From: Streptomyces pristinaespiralis
GTDB lineage: Bacteria; Actinomycetota; Actinomycetes; Streptomycetales; Streptomycetaceae
NCBI RefSeq assembly: GCF_001278075.1
Contig: NZ_CP011340.1
Location: 2,604,001-2,668,000, forward strand
Length of the DNA stretch: 64,000 bases
Direction: 5' to 3'
The notes under the pieces are model-generated. The model was not told the DNA's origin. It ran no database searches and saw only the letters and a list, made by a program, of their open reading frames with translations. Of the stretch, positions 42,279 to 51,380 are shown piece by piece. Position numbers and translations under genes: made by a program. The first letter of the stretch is position 1. Every line of letters begins with the position of its first letter.

Positions 42279-42833
42279 TCATGTGTGGGCCTGACGAGGC
42301 CCGCCGTCCGAGAGCAGTTCGTCGAACAACGCGCGGTAGTGCACCATCGCCCCACGCAGCTGTTCGGTGTTCGCCCTGTGCTGCAGGCTGCGCTCATTGA
42401 CGTCGTGGGCGGCGCGGTAGTGCTCCACGGTCCTGCCGTGCTCCACGGACAGGTCCTGCAGCTTCTGCGCGAGGTTGTCCGTGGGATAGCCGCGTTCCCG
42501 CATGAGCGACGCCACCAGCAGGTCCGCCTCGTGCACGGCCTCCTCCGGGTGGTCCACGAAGTCGCCTTGGACCTTCTGCCAGTCCTGGGCATAGCGGTCA
42601 CGGACGCCGGACGACAGCGGCTTGATGTCCAGGGCGTCATGCCGCTTCTCCCGGGCGCTCAGCTCGCGGTCGGCAGCGCCCCTGCTGCCGGTGTCCTCGA
42701 CGGTCCTCTCGTACTCAGGGCCGAACCGCGCCTGGAGACGGCGCCGGCGCACGGTGTACCAGCCCAGCGCGGCCAGCACGGCGACCACTGCGACGACCGG
42801 GAGGATGATCGCGAGAAGGGTGCCTGTAGACAT
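42279..42833 (-). CDS. Membrane-anchored protein with helical FVDxPxxAVxEAD domain
   Basis: The product has 184 residues. One N-terminal membrane helix (TLLAIILPVVAVVAVLAALGWY) is followed by a basic stretch and a mostly helical cytoplasmic domain: DRYAQDWQKVQGDFVDHPEEAVHEADLLVASLMRERGYP ... LRGAMVHYRALFDELLSDG. The domain is shared with the downstream gene, including the FVDxPxxAVHEAD core. The ATG at 42833 has GGGGGTGAG upstream. An AT-rich promoter region with a SigB-like arrangement lies upstream, suggesting a stress role, but this is inference. Confidence 0.8.
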   Translation of the reverse strand: MSTGTLLAIILPVVAVVAVLAALGWYTVRRRRLQARFGPEYERTVEDTGSRGAADRELSAREKRHDALDIKPLSSGVRDRYAQDWQKVQGDFVDHPEEAVHEADLLVASLMRERGYPTDNLAQKLQDLSVEHGRTVEHYRAAHDVNERSLQHRANTEQLRGAMVHYRALFDELLSDGGPRQAHT

Positions 42834-42876
42834 CCGCTCACCCCCTGGCAATACCTGTTTCCGTACCAACCAGAAA

Positions 42877-42901
42877 ATCCCCTGAAGAGATACACATAAA
42901 C
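42877..42901 (-). promoter_or_regulatory. Possible SigB-like stress promoter
   Basis: On the minus strand GTTT (42898-42901) and GGGGAT (42877-42882) are 15 bases apart, one base off the Streptomyces SigB consensus GNNT-N14/16-GGGTAY, and 43 bases before the ATG at 42833. The surrounding 42850-42935 is unusually AT-rich. Confidence 0.3.
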
Positions 42902-43073
42902 GGATAAAACGTCTCGGTTATGAACCTGTTCCCGGCTGTTCTCGGCACCGAGGCAGTTCGCCACGGCGCCGCCGACGACCCGACGCACCCGGCAGCCACC
43001 GCCCCACCCGGCGACCACGTGAACCGGCCCGCCGGGCCCGGGCCTTGGGCCGCCGGGGCGCGAGAAAAGGCGG

Positions 43074-43104
43074 AGGGCTCGCTGCCCGGTGGACAGCGAG
43101 CCCT
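43074..43104 (-). terminator. Hairpin terminator after cdsA
   Basis: Perfect arms AGGGCTCGCTG and CAGCGAGCCCT with a 9-base loop lie 19 bases beyond the cdsA stop. The rest of the 290-base gap 42834-43123 holds the putative promoter of the neighbouring pair and no gene that I can support. Confidence 0.8.
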
Positions 43105-43123
43105 CACGGACGAGAAGACAGGG

Positions 43124-44272
43124 TCAGCCCGATCCCACGAAGAGCACCAGCAGCAGCCAGACCACCGGTGCCGTGGGCAGCAGGGAGTCCAGCCGGTCCA
43201 TGATGCCGCCGTGTCCGGGAAGCAGCGTGCCCATGTCCTTGATGCCGAGGTCCCGCTTGATCATCGACTCGCCGAGGTCGCCCAGCGTGGCACTGACGGC
43301 GACCGCGAGGCCGATCAGCAGACCCTGCCACCAGGTGCCGCCGTCGATGAGGAACTGCATGCACAGCGCCCCCGCGGCCATCGCGAACGACACCGCGCCG
43401 AGGAGCCCTTCGCGGGTCTTGCCGGGGCTGATGCGCGGCGCGAGCTTGTGCTTGCCGAAGCGCCAGCCGACCGCGTACGCGCCGGTGTCGCTGACCACCG
43501 TGAGCAGCAGGAAGGTGATCACCCGCTCCGGACCGTCGTCCGCCGTCAGCATCAGCGCGACGAAGGTCGCCAGGAAGGGGACGTAGAAGGCGGCGAACAC
43601 GCCGGCCGTGACGTCCCGCAGATAGCCTTCCGGCCGCTCCGTCATCCGCCACACGAGGACCGCGAGCGCCGTGAGCGCCATCGCCACCCATGCGCCCTCC
43701 GCCCCGCGGACGTAGCCGGCGACGACCATCGCCGCGCCGCCCACCGCGAGGGGGACGAGGGGAGCCTTGATCTGCTTGCGTTCCTCGAGCCGGGAGGTCA
43801 GCTCCCACAGGCCGACGACCACGGCGACGGCGATCACGCCGACGAAGACGGCCTTGACCAGGAACAGAGAGACCACGATCACCGCGCCGAGCCCGACCCC
43901 GACCCCTATCGCCGCGCGAAGGTCCCGGCCCGCCCGCTTCTTCTGCGGGGGTCCGGGCCGGGCGGAGGGCTGCGGAGTGGGGTCGCCCGACGGCGGCGGG
44001 GTGGGCATGGGCTCCTGCGGCATCTCGTCGCGGAACAGGGGGCCGCCCGGCCGAGCGGCCCCCTGGTCACGGTCCTCGCGGTGTTCGCCGCCGCTGTGGT
44101 CCTCGGCGTCTCTACCTGCGTCGGGAAAATCCGGCACGACGGGCATGGGACGCGTGTGCTGCGCGTCGCGCCCTTCGTATGCGGGACCCGCCGGGAGGGG
44201 CCCCTGGTCGGGCGGCGGCCATGCTCCGGCGTATCCGGCGCCGTGCGGGGCCCCCCAGGAAGAGTCGTTCAT
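43124..44272 (-). CDS. cdsA: Phosphatidate cytidylyltransferase
   Basis: The product has 382 residues. It makes CDP-diacylglycerol from phosphatidic acid and CTP, the first step to most phospholipids. The N-terminal 115 residues are a proline/glycine-rich cytoplasmic extension, not seen in short bacterial CdsA. Seven or eight membrane helices follow, and the C-terminal CDP-DG synthase signature SATLGDLGESMIKRDLGIKDMG ... LPGHGGIMDRLDSLL is complete. Its ATG overlaps the frr stop (ATGA), so the two are coupled. It ends in a strong hairpin. Confidence 0.95.
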   Translation of the reverse strand: MNDSSWGAPHGAGYAGAWPPPDQGPLPAGPAYEGRDAQHTRPMPVVPDFPDAGRDAEDHSGGEHREDRDQGAARPGGPLFRDEMPQEPMPTPPPSGDPTPQPSARPGPPQKKRAGRDLRAAIGVGVGLGAVIVVSLFLVKAVFVGVIAVAVVVGLWELTSRLEERKQIKAPLVPLAVGGAAMVVAGYVRGAEGAWVAMALTALAVLVWRMTERPEGYLRDVTAGVFAAFYVPFLATFVALMLTADDGPERVITFLLLTVVSDTGAYAVGWRFGKHKLAPRISPGKTREGLLGAVSFAMAAGALCMQFLIDGGTWWQGLLIGLAVAVSATLGDLGESMIKRDLGIKDMGTLLPGHGGIMDRLDSLLPTAPVVWLLLVLFVGSG

Positions 44273-44829
44273 CAGACCTCGAGCAGCTCGGCTTCCTTGT
44301 GCTTGAGCAGCTCGTCCACCTGCGCGACGTACTTCGCGGTGGTGTCGTCGAGCTCCTTCTCCGCGCGGCGGCCCTCGTCCTCGCCGACCTCGCCGTCCTT
44401 GATCAGCTTGTCGATCGTCTCCTTGGCCTTGCGGCGCACGGAGCGGATCGAGATCTTGGCGTCCTCCGCCTTGGTCTTGGCGACCTTGATGTACTCCTTG
44501 CGGCGGTCCTGGGTGAGCTCCGGGAACACCACACGGATGATGTTGCCGTCGTTGCTCGGGTTGACGCCCAGGTCGGAGTCGCGGATCGCCTGCTCGATGT
44601 TGCGCAGAGCGGTCTTGTCGAACGGCGTGACGACGGCCATCCGCGGCTCGGGAACCGAGAACGAGGCCAGCTGGTTGATCGGGGTCAGTGCACCGTAGTA
44701 GTCCGCCACGATCTTGTTGAACATCGCCGGGTGCGCACGTCCGGTGCGGATCGCGGCGAAGTCATCCTTGGCGACCAGGACGGCCTTCTCCATCTTCTCC
44801 TCGGCCTCGAGGAGGGTCTCTTCGATCAC
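44272..44829 (-). CDS. frr: Ribosome recycling factor
   Basis: The product has 185 residues and splits post-termination ribosomes with EF-G. The sequence [17 protein letters not shown] ... [33 protein letters not shown] ... [18 protein letters not shown] ... is typical of RRF. Two consecutive GTG codons (44832 and 44829) are possible starts; the second gives the length and N-terminus usual in Streptomyces, and AGGAG lies 6 bases upstream. It lies between pyrH and cdsA and overlaps the latter. Confidence 0.95.
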   Translation of the reverse strand: MIEETLLEAEEKMEKAVLVAKDDFAAIRTGRAHPAMFNKIVADYYGALTPINQLASFSVPEPRMAVVTPFDKTALRNIEQAIRDSDLGVNPSNDGNIIRVVFPELTQDRRKEYIKVAKTKAEDAKISIRSVRRKAKETIDKLIKDGEVGEDEGRRAEKELDDTTAKYVAQVDELLKHKEAELLEV

Positions 44830-44958
44830 CACTTGCTCCTGCGTGTCTTGAGGTTGGCCCGGCTCGTACCACTGGGCCGGCGGGACCTGCGTCGCGTATT
44901 GCCTGCACGGTGTCCGACCGGCAGGACTTTGTCCATCCCTCGAGGGAGCGCCCCGGGA

Positions 44959-45723
44959 TCAGGCTCGGGTGCCCCGGTCGCTCACGAGCGTGCCGATCTT
45001 CTCACCCTTGACGGCCCGGGCGATATTGCCCTCGGCGAGGAGCTCGAAGACGAGGATCGGCAGGGCGTTGTCACGGCAGAGCGTGATCGCCGTGGCGTCG
45101 GCGACCTTGAGGTTGCGCGACAGCACCTCGCCGTACTCGAGCGCGTCGAACTTGACCGCGTCCGCATTGGTCTTGGGGTCGGAGTCGTAGACACCGTCGA
45201 CACCGTTCTTGCCCATGAGCAGCGCTTCCGCGTCGATCTCGAGGGCCCGCTGGGCGGCGGTGGTGTCGGTGGAGAAGTAGGGCATGCCCATACCGGCGCC
45301 GAAGATGACGACGCGGCCCTTCTCCAGGTGGCGCACGGCGCGCAGCGGGATGTACGGCTCGGCGACCTGGCCCATCGTGATGGCGGTCTGGACACGCGAG
45401 TCGATGCCTTCCTTCTCCAGGAAGTCCTGGAGGGCGAGGCAGTTCATGACGGTGCCGAGCATGCCCATGTAGTCCGAGCGGGCCCGGTCCATGCCGCGCT
45501 GCTGGAGCTCGGCCCCGCGGAAGAAGTTGCCTCCGCCGATGACGACCGCGATCTCTGCCCCGTCGCGTACGACCGCGGCGATCTCGCGGGCGATTGCGTG
45601 TACGACGTCGGGGTCGACGCCCAGACCCCCTCCTCCGGCGAAGGCCTCGCCGGACAGCTTCAGCATGAAGCGTCCGGACTTCTTGCCGTGGTTGTCGTCG
45701 CTTTGTGCGGCGCCCTGATTCAT
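44959..45723 (-). CDS. pyrH: UMP kinase
   Basis: The product has 254 residues. It phosphorylates UMP to UDP and belongs to the amino acid kinase fold. Visible are [14 protein letters not shown] (ATP-binding), [35 protein letters not shown] (UMP site), [44 protein letters not shown] and the final LVSDRGT. The ATG at 45723 has GAGGAGATC upstream. It follows tsf in the conserved order rpsB-tsf-pyrH-frr. The N-terminal 16 residues ([16 protein letters not shown]) are a flexible extension. Confidence 0.96.
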   Translation of the reverse strand: MNQGAAQSDDNHGKKSGRFMLKLSGEAFAGGGGLGVDPDVVHAIAREIAAVVRDGAEIAVVIGGGNFFRGAELQQRGMDRARSDYMGMLGTVMNCLALQDFLEKEGIDSRVQTAITMGQVAEPYIPLRAVRHLEKGRVVIFGAGMGMPYFSTDTTAAQRALEIDAEALLMGKNGVDGVYDSDPKTNADAVKFDALEYGEVLSRNLKVADATAITLCRDNALPILVFELLAEGNIARAVKGEKIGTLVSDRGTRA

Positions 45724-45867
45724 GGAGATCTCCTCGTGCACATGCGAAGAAGGCCATTGCCAGTGGGTCCTTGCGGTTTCCCGTACGGCAATGGCCTCCT
45801 CGTCAGATCTGCGATCGTCCGGCGCGAACACCGACGACGACTGCTTCAGACCCTACCGGGGTCCGGT

Positions 45868-45884
45868 GTCCGTAGCGTACGGAC
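45868..45884 (-). terminator. Short hairpin immediately after tsf
   Basis: GTCCGTA and TACGGAC with a 3-base loop directly abut the tsf stop codon. It could reduce read-through into pyrH. The wider 161-base gap has no gene. Confidence 0.45.
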
Positions 45885-46721
45885 TCAGATGCCGACCTTG
45901 ATGCGCGTGAAGCGCTTCAGGGCGACGCCGGCCTCGTCCAGAATCTGCTGGACGGACTTCTTGTTGTCGAGCGCGTACGGCTGGCCGAGGAGGGTTGCCT
46001 CCTTGAAGAAGCCGTTGACGCGACCCTCGACGATCTTCGGGAGCGCGGCCTCGGGCTTGCCCTCGGCGCGGGTGGTCTCCTCGGCGACGCGGCGCTCGGC
46101 CTCGACGACCTCGGCCGGGACGTCCTCGCGGGAGAGGTACTTCGGCGCGAAGGCGGCGATGTGCTGGGCGACGCCCTTGGCGAGCTCGGCGTTCGCCTTG
46201 TCCAGCTCGACCAGGACACCGATCTGCGGGGGCAGGTCGGGCATGGTGCGGTGCATGTAGGCGGCGACGTACGCGCCGGAGAACTGCGCGAAGCGGTCCA
46301 GGACGATCTTCTCGCCGAGGTTGGCGTTGGCCTCGTCGACGTACGCCTGGACGGTCTTGCCGGGCTCGATCTCGGAGGCGAGCAGCGCCTCGAGGTCGGC
46401 CGGGGAGGTCTTGGCGACGTGCGCGGCGAGCGCACCGGCGACGACCTGGAACTTGTCACCCTTGGCGACGAAGTCCGTCTCGCACTTCAGCTCGACGAGG
46501 ACACCGGAGGTGTTGTCGTCGGCGATGAGGGAGACGACGGCACCGTTCTCGGCGGAACGGCCCTCGCGCTTGGCGACGCCCTTCTGGCCCTTGATGCGCA
46601 GGGCCTCGACGGCCTTGTCGACGTTGCCTTCGGCCTCGTCCAGCGCCTTCTTGCAGTCCATCATGCCGGCGCCGGTGAGCTCGCGGAGCTTCTTGACGTC
46701 AGCGGCGGTGTAGTTCGCCAT
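45885..46721 (-). CDS. tsf: Translation elongation factor Ts
   Basis: The product has 278 residues and exchanges GDP for GTP on EF-Tu. The N-terminal module [41 protein letters not shown] and the core [16 protein letters not shown] are textbook EF-Ts signatures. The ATG at 46721 has AAGGAC upstream; the extra open frame before it is not conserved. It follows rpsB with a 104-base gap that holds a hairpin, as in other bacteria where the two are partly uncoupled. Confidence 0.97.
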   Translation of the reverse strand: MANYTAADVKKLRELTGAGMMDCKKALDEAEGNVDKAVEALRIKGQKGVAKREGRSAENGAVVSLIADDNTSGVLVELKCETDFVAKGDKFQVVAGALAAHVAKTSPADLEALLASEIEPGKTVQAYVDEANANLGEKIVLDRFAQFSGAYVAAYMHRTMPDLPPQIGVLVELDKANAELAKGVAQHIAAFAPKYLSREDVPAEVVEAERRVAEETTRAEGKPEAALPKIVEGRVNGFFKEATLLGQPYALDNKKSVQQILDEAGVALKRFTRIKVGI

Positions 46722-46770
46722 GTCCTTGAATCTCTCTCGAAAGTCGAAAGTCGAAGATCTACGGGTGATC

Positions 46771-46803
46771 GGCGGGGCGGTGCCCATTGGCACCGTCCCC
46801 GCC
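46771..46803 (-). terminator. Bulged hairpin between rpsB and tsf
   Basis: On the minus strand GGCGGGG-A-CGGTGCC pairs with GGCACCG-CCCCGCC around a 4-base loop, forming a 14-base-pair stem with one bulge. It may attenuate transcription from rpsB into tsf. Confidence 0.65.
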
Positions 46804-46825
46804 GTCAACAACCGAACCTGTGAGG

Positions 46826-47731
46826 TCAGGCCTGCTCGGCGTCCGCCGGCTTCTCCGCCTCGGCGGCCGGAGCCTCCGCAGCGTCGGCAGCCGGAGCCTC
46901 GTCAGCGGCCTCGGCCGGCTTGGCCTCGGCAGCGTCCTCGGAGTCGGCCTTCTTCTCGCCCTCGAGGAGGTCCCGCTCCCACTCGGCGAGCGGCTCGCCG
47001 GCGGCCTTCTCGCCCGGCTTGGAGTCGCCGGTGGCGACGCCGGAGCGGGCGATGAGGCCCTCGGCGACGGCGTCGGCGATCACGCGGGTGAGCAGGGTGA
47101 CGGAGCGGATCGCGTCGTCGTTGCCCGGGATCTTGTAGTCGACCTCGTCGGGGTCGCAGTTGGTGTCGAGGATCGCGACGACCGGGATGTGGAGCTTGCG
47201 CGCCTCACCGACGGCGATGTGCTCCTTCTTGGTGTCGACGATCCAGACGGCGCTGGGCACCTTCTGCATCTCGCGGATACCACCAAGGGTCTTCTCCAGC
47301 TTGGCCTTCTCACGCGAGAGGACCAGGAGCTCCTTCTTGGTGAGGCCGGAGGCGGCCACGTCCTCGAAGTCGATCTGCTCGAGCTCCTTGAGGCGCTGCA
47401 GACGCTTGTAGACGGTGGAGAAGTTGGTGAGCATGCCACCCAGCCAGCGCTGGTTGACGTACGGCATGCCGACGCGCGTCGCCTGCTCGGCGATGGCCTC
47501 CTGGGCCTGCTTCTTGGTGCCGACGAACATGATGGAGCCGCCGTGCGCGACGGTCTCCTTGACGAACTCGTAGGCGCGGTCGATGTACGACAGCGACTGG
47601 AGCAGGTCGATGATGTAGATGCCGTTGCGCTCCGTGAAGATGAATCGCTTCATCTTCGGGTTCCAACGACGGGTCTGGTGACCGAAGTGGACGCCGCTCT
47701 CCAGCAGCTCCCGCATCGTGACGACGGCCAT
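46826..47731 (-). CDS. rpsB: 30S ribosomal protein S2
   Basis: The product has 301 residues. The core [44 protein letters not shown] and [20 protein letters not shown] are standard S2. The C-terminal 60 residues are an acidic alanine-rich tail ([19 protein letters not shown]...), usual for Streptomyces S2. The ATG has AAGGAG at 8 bases. It is the first gene of the rpsB-tsf unit, with a putative -10 at 47875-47880. Confidence 0.97.
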   Translation of the reverse strand: MAVVTMRELLESGVHFGHQTRRWNPKMKRFIFTERNGIYIIDLLQSLSYIDRAYEFVKETVAHGGSIMFVGTKKQAQEAIAEQATRVGMPYVNQRWLGGMLTNFSTVYKRLQRLKELEQIDFEDVAASGLTKKELLVLSREKAKLEKTLGGIREMQKVPSAVWIVDTKKEHIAVGEARKLHIPVVAILDTNCDPDEVDYKIPGNDDAIRSVTLLTRVIADAVAEGLIARSGVATGDSKPGEKAAGEPLAEWERDLLEGEKKADSEDAAEAKPAEAADEAPAADAAEAPAAEAEKPADAEQA

Positions 47732-47874
47732 GGCCGTATCTCCTTGTGTTCTCGGTTATGTCCTGACGCCCCGACGCGCCGTGCCACAAGGGACCGAGGA
47801 GCGCGGCCACCGACCGCTGAGGGTGTGGTGGCGGGGCGTGCGAAGTCGACCCGGTGACCCGGATCGCCAGAAGA

Positions 47875-47936
47875 AGTGTACGGGACCGTGGACGCACCGG
47901 GTGACGGCGCTGTCCACAACGGACGGGTTGTCCACA
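47875..47936 (-). promoter_or_regulatory. rpsB upstream region with DnaA-box-like pair
   Basis: A -10-like TACACT lies on the minus strand at 47875-47880, about 144 bases before rpsB. Just upstream are CTGTCCACA (47910-47918) and TTGTCCACA (47928-47936) on the plus strand, the second an exact match to the preferred Streptomyces DnaA box. The 257-base gap 47732-47988 holds no gene. Confidence 0.4.
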
Positions 47937-47988
47937 GATCCGGACCATGATCAGCGGGGCTGACCGTGATCCGGGCACGGTTCCGCCC

Positions 47989-50391
47989 ATGAACTGTGCG
48001 TCTTCCGCGTCCGCGATCTGCCGGGCCTTCGCCGTGCCGGTGCTCGTCGCGCTGACCCTGATGGGCGGCCCGGCGGCGGGCGGCTGGCCGGGCCCGGCAG
48101 GTGACAGGCCGGCGGCCATGGCGAGGGCCGTGCCGGCGACGGCCTCCGAGCTTCGAGCAGGCAGCGGGCCTCCGCCGCCTGAGCGCGACCCCGTGGTCGT
48201 CAGGGTCGGTGCGGCGGGCACCGCTGGGCTGACGTCGGTCGCGCGGGAAGCCTCGCCGCGCGGCACTCCGGCGGCACCTGTCGTCCGCGGTGACGGCGTC
48301 ACCGCCGGCCTCGGGCACAGGCACGCGGCGCCGGACCGGGCAGCGGACCCGGCGGCGGGGCCGGCGGCGGGGCCGGACGCACAGGCGCCACGGAGCTGGC
48401 CGGTCGGTGCGCCCCGGCCCCTGGTGGTCCGGGGCTGGGAGCCGCCCTCCTCCCCCTACGGCCCGGGGCACCGCGGGGTGGACCTCGCCGCGACGGCCGG
48501 CACGCCCGTGCGGGCCGCGGCGTCCGGCACGGTCTCCTTCGCCGGATCCGTCGCCGGCCGGGGCGTCCTCACCATCACTCTCACCGGTACGGGTGACCCC
48601 CCGTTGCGTACGACCTACGAACCGGTCCGCCCGCTGGTCGAGGAAGGCGCTGCCGTGACGGCGGGGCAGGTCGTGGCGTCCGTCGAGCCGGGGGCCTCCC
48701 ATTGCCGAGGCTGTCTGCACTGGGGGCTGCGCCGCGGCACGGAGTACCTGGACCCACTGACCCTGCTGCCGCCGTCGCTGCTGCGCCGCGGCCCGTCGCG
48801 CCTGCTCCCGGTGTTCGGCGTTCCCGCCCCCCGGACCACGGCCACGCCGCTCTCACCGGCGGCCACCGCGGGTCCGGGGGACCTGCTCCACGCGGCCCTC
48901 CTCCTGGCCACGGGCACGGCGGCCCACCACACCCTGCGCAGGCGACCGGGAAGCGTCGATCCGGCAGGGCCGGTCCACCGACGACGCCGGGGCCCGGTGC
49001 CGCTGTTGCGCACGCGCCCTACGCAGGCGATCCCGCAGGAGAGGCCCGGCGGCGCAGGTCCACCGCGGCGCTGGAGGCGGGTGGCGCTGCAGCGCACGCA
49101 GCCCTGCGGAAGCACCCCGCAGCATCGATCCGGCAGGGGAAGCCCCAACAGCGCCGGGCGGTGCCGGGGCCCGGCGCCGCTGTTGCGCACGCGCCCTACA
49201 CAGGTGATCCCGCAGGAGAGGCCCGGCGGCGCAGGTCCAACGCGGCGCTGGAGGCGGGTGGCGCCATGGCGCACGCGCCCTACGGAAGCACCCCCGCAGC
49301 ATCGATCCGGCAGGGGAAGCCCCAACAGCGCCGGTCCAACGACGGTGCCGCTGACCGGAGACGCGGTGACGCACCGCGCCCTGCGCCGGCAGCCCTGCAG
49401 GGCCGGTCCGGCGCGGTCCCACTGGCCGATGACGCTGCGACACACCACCCGCCCCGCGCAACCGGTCCCGCAGGGCCGGCGATGCCGGTCCCGGAGGGCG
49501 GCGCGACCCCGACAGCGTCGGCCCGGCACCGAGGAGGCGGCGGGATCCAGACAGGCGGTCCCGCGGTCGACCCGGCACACCGTCAGGCGGGCCCGGCACA
49601 CCGAAACGCGGCGCTCGGCAGACGGCCCCCGACGCGCCGGCGGGCGCTCAGCCCCGCACGCCTCGCAGCACCATCGCGACGGCCGCCTCCGCGATGGCGT
49701 CGGGCTCCTCGGCCGCGCCGAGTTCGATGCGGCGGACCGCCGCGTCGACGACGCCCTGAAGCAGCATCGCGGTCAGCCGGGGCCGCTCCTGGCCCAGCTC
49801 GGCGAGGGCCTCGACGATCATGGCGATCAGCGCACCGTGCGCGGCACGGATCTTCTCCCGGGCCCCGGCCTCGAGCTCGCTCGCCGAGATGGCGACGACG
49901 GCCCGGTGCCGCCGGTCCCCGACCAGCTCGAGCTGCCTGCGCACATACGCCTCGACCTTGCCCTCCGGGGTGTCCGCCCTGCCCATCGCGGTCTCCACCT
50001 CGGCCGCCCAGACGGGGAAGTCCACCGCGCAGAGCTCCTCGACGACCGCGGCACGCGAGCGGAAGTACTCGTAGACGGAGGACCTCGCCAAGCCGGTGCG
50101 CTCGGCGAGGGCGGGGAAGGTCAGCGCCTCCGTACCGCCTTCGGACAGGAGGGAACGCGCGGCGTCCAGCAGGGCGCCTCGCTGCATCGTCCGGTGCTCG
50201 GCCACGGAGGCCGCTCGAATCCTGGGCACGCCTCCACTTTACGGACCTCACCCGGCCGATCCCAGGGTCACCGCCCGACGTCGGCCAGCTTCGCCCGCAG
50301 CTGCAGCACCGACTTGGTGTGGATCTGGCTGACTCTGCTCTCCGTGACGCCGAGGACATTCCCGATCTCGGCCAGCGTGAGCCCCTCGTAG
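47989..50391 (+). CDS. M23-like peptidase with abnormal run-on C-terminus
   Basis: The first ~320 residues form a secreted protein: a signal peptide ([21 protein letters not shown]), an alanine/proline-rich linker and a LytM/M23 domain ([43 protein letters not shown] ... [15 protein letters not shown]). The zinc ligands H and D of GHRGVD and the His of CLHW are present, but the first His of the usual HxH is Cys. Homology seems to end near 48830-48960 ([10 protein letters not shown] ... LRRRPGS). No in-frame stop occurs until 50391, so the frame continues through a duplicated region and antisense across a TetR gene and the end of whiG. A lost stop or a frameshift is likely, so the true end is uncertain. 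Confidence 0.5.
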   Translation: MNCASSASAICRAFAVPVLVALTLMGGPAAGGWPGPAGDRPAAMARAVPATASELRAGSGPPPPERDPVVVRVGAAGTAGLTSVAREASPRGTPAAPVVRGDGVTAGLGHRHAAPDRAADPAAGPAAGPDAQAPRSWPVGAPRPLVVRGWEPPSSPYGPGHRGVDLAATAGTPVRAAASGTVSFAGSVAGRGVLTITLTGTGDPPLRTTYEPVRPLVEEGAAVTAGQVVASVEPGASHCRGCLHWGLRRGTEYLDPLTLLPPSLLRRGPSRLLPVFGVPAPRTTATPLSPAATAGPGDLLHAALLLATGTAAHHTLRRRPGSVDPAGPVHRRRRGPVPLLRTRPTQAIPQERPGGAGPPRRWRRVALQRTQPCGSTPQHRSGRGSPNSAGRCRGPAPLLRTRPTQVIPQERPGGAGPTRRWRRVAPWRTRPTEAPPQHRSGRGSPNSAGPTTVPLTGDAVTHRALRRQPCRAGPARSHWPMTLRHTTRPAQPVPQGRRCRSRRAARPRQRRPGTEEAAGSRQAVPRSTRHTVRRARHTETRRSADGPRRAGGRSAPHASQHHRDGRLRDGVGLLGRAEFDAADRRVDDALKQHRGQPGPLLAQLGEGLDDHGDQRTVRGTDLLPGPGLELARRDGDDGPVPPVPDQLELPAHIRLDLALRGVRPAHRGLHLGRPDGEVHRAELLDDRGTRAEVLVDGGPRQAGALGEGGEGQRLRTAFGQEGTRGVQQGASLHRPVLGHGGRSNPGHASTLRTSPGRSQGHRPTSASFARSCSTDLVWIWLTLLSVTPRTFPISASVSPS
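48988..49334. repeat. Two ~170-bp imperfect direct repeats
   Basis: Copies span 48988-49157 and 49165-49334 (period 177 bases). Both begin CGGGGCCCGG then GCCGCTGTTGCGCACGCGCC and end GGGGAAGCCCCAACAGCGCC, with about 90 percent identity by eye. Each copy also has a second, shorter internal similarity around GCACGCGCCCTAC. They fill most of the gap between the peptidase domain and the TetR gene; no independent gene is visible between 48960 and 49647. Confidence 0.85.
49648..50229 (-). CDS. TetR-family transcriptional regulator
   Basis: The product has 193 residues. The N-terminal helix-turn-helix ([51 protein letters not shown]) is typical TetR and is followed by a helical ligand domain with no known motif. 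It is conserved beside whiG in Streptomyces, from memory. The GTG at 50229 is the start that keeps the usual [13 protein letters not shown]-terminus; its ribosome-binding site is very close, so the GTG at 50205 is an alternative. Its target genes are unknown. Confidence 0.9.
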   Translation of the reverse strand: MPRIRAASVAEHRTMQRGALLDAARSLLSEGGTEALTFPALAERTGLARSSVYEYFRSRAAVVEELCAVDFPVWAAEVETAMGRADTPEGKVEAYVRRQLELVGDRRHRAVVAISASELEAGAREKIRAAHGALIAMIVEALAELGQERPRLTAMLLQGVVDAAVRRIELGAAEEPDAIAEAAVAMVLRGVRG

Positions 50392-51104
50392 TAGTAGAGC
50401 GTGACGACGGTCTTCTCGCGGTCCGGCAGGGTGTTGATGGCCCGCGCGAGGAGTCTGCGCAGCTCTCGGCCCTCGGCCACCTCGACCGGGTTGTCCGCGG
50501 CGGTGTCCTCGAGTGTGTCCATGAGGCTGAGGCGCTCGCCGCCCTCGCCTCCGACGTGCAGCAACTCCTCCAGCGCCACCACGTTCGCCAGTGACAACTG
50601 GCTGAAAACCGAGTGCAGTTCGTCGACCGTGATACCCATCTCCGCGGCGACCTCGGACTCCGAAGGCGTGCGCCGCAGCTGCGCCTCGAGCGTCGCGTAC
50701 GCACGCTCCACGGCCCGGGCCTTCTGCCGCACCGACCTGGGGATCCAGTCCAGCGCGCGCAGTTCGTCGATCATCGCGCCGCGGATCCGGGTGATGGCGT
50801 ACGTCTCGAACTTGATCGACCGCTCGATGTCGAACTTCTCGATGGCGTCGATCAGCCCGAAGACCCCGGAGGAGACGAAGTCGGCCTGCTCGACGTTGGA
50901 CGGCAGGCCGACGCTCACCCGGCCCGCGACGTATTTGACCAGCGGCGAGTAGTGAAGGATCAGCTGTTCCCGCAGCCTGCCGTCACCCGTGGCCTTGTAC
51001 GACCGCCACAACTCCTCGAGAGACGAGGGTGCGGCGGGCCGCACGGTGCCACGGGCAGCGGGTGGCGCTGCCGCGCGGTCAGACCCGGAGGTGTGCTGGG
51101 GCAT
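50268..51104 (-). CDS. whiG: RNA polymerase sigma factor WhiG
   Basis: The product has 278 residues, close to S. coelicolor WhiG (about 280). It is a FliA-type sigma factor that commits aerial hyphae to sporulation. Region 2 ([25 protein letters not shown] ... [52 protein letters not shown]) and region 4 ([45 protein letters not shown]) are complete. The ATG at 51104 has AAGGCA upstream. A 276-base upstream region carries 36-base tandem repeats. Confidence 0.96.
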   Translation of the reverse strand: MPQHTSGSDRAAAPPAARGTVRPAAPSSLEELWRSYKATGDGRLREQLILHYSPLVKYVAGRVSVGLPSNVEQADFVSSGVFGLIDAIEKFDIERSIKFETYAITRIRGAMIDELRALDWIPRSVRQKARAVERAYATLEAQLRRTPSESEVAAEMGITVDELHSVFSQLSLANVVALEELLHVGGEGGERLSLMDTLEDTAADNPVEVAEGRELRRLLARAINTLPDREKTVVTLYYYEGLTLAEIGNVLGVTESRVSQIHTKSVLQLRAKLADVGR

Positions 51105-51212
51105 GCGTTGCCTTGAGCCGTTCTGCTGTGAAGGGAGCCGGAGGCCGCCTGGGCCGGGAACCCGGTGAGCGTAGCGTGACTGCACGGTTGCGGTGGGCGA
51201 AGGTCGGGCTTA

Positions 51213-51302
51213 CGAACCGGGGCGGGTATTCGCCCTCGTCCACACCTTCGAACCCGGGCGGGTATCCGCTCTCGTCCACACCTTCGAACCGGGGCCGATG
51301 CC
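51213..51302. repeat. 36-bp tandem repeats upstream of whiG
   Basis: Two full units (51213-51248 and 51249-51284) and half a third begin CGAACC, contain CGGGCGGGTAT and end TCGTCCACACCTT. Each full unit carries TCGTCCACA (51236-51244 and 51272-51280), which fits the Streptomyces DnaA-box consensus. They lie about 110-200 bases upstream of the whiG ATG. Confidence 0.85.
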
Positions 51303-51380
51303 CAGCGCACCGGCCCCTCCGGTCCCGCCGACTGGACTGCAGAGGTCATCGGCTTCACCCTTTCACCCGAATGCCCGAGG

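Noticed and set aside
49648..50391. C-terminal extension of the M23 protein as a functional new domain
   Set aside because: The extension is antisense to a well-formed TetR gene and to whiG, and its composition is typical of an unused frame.
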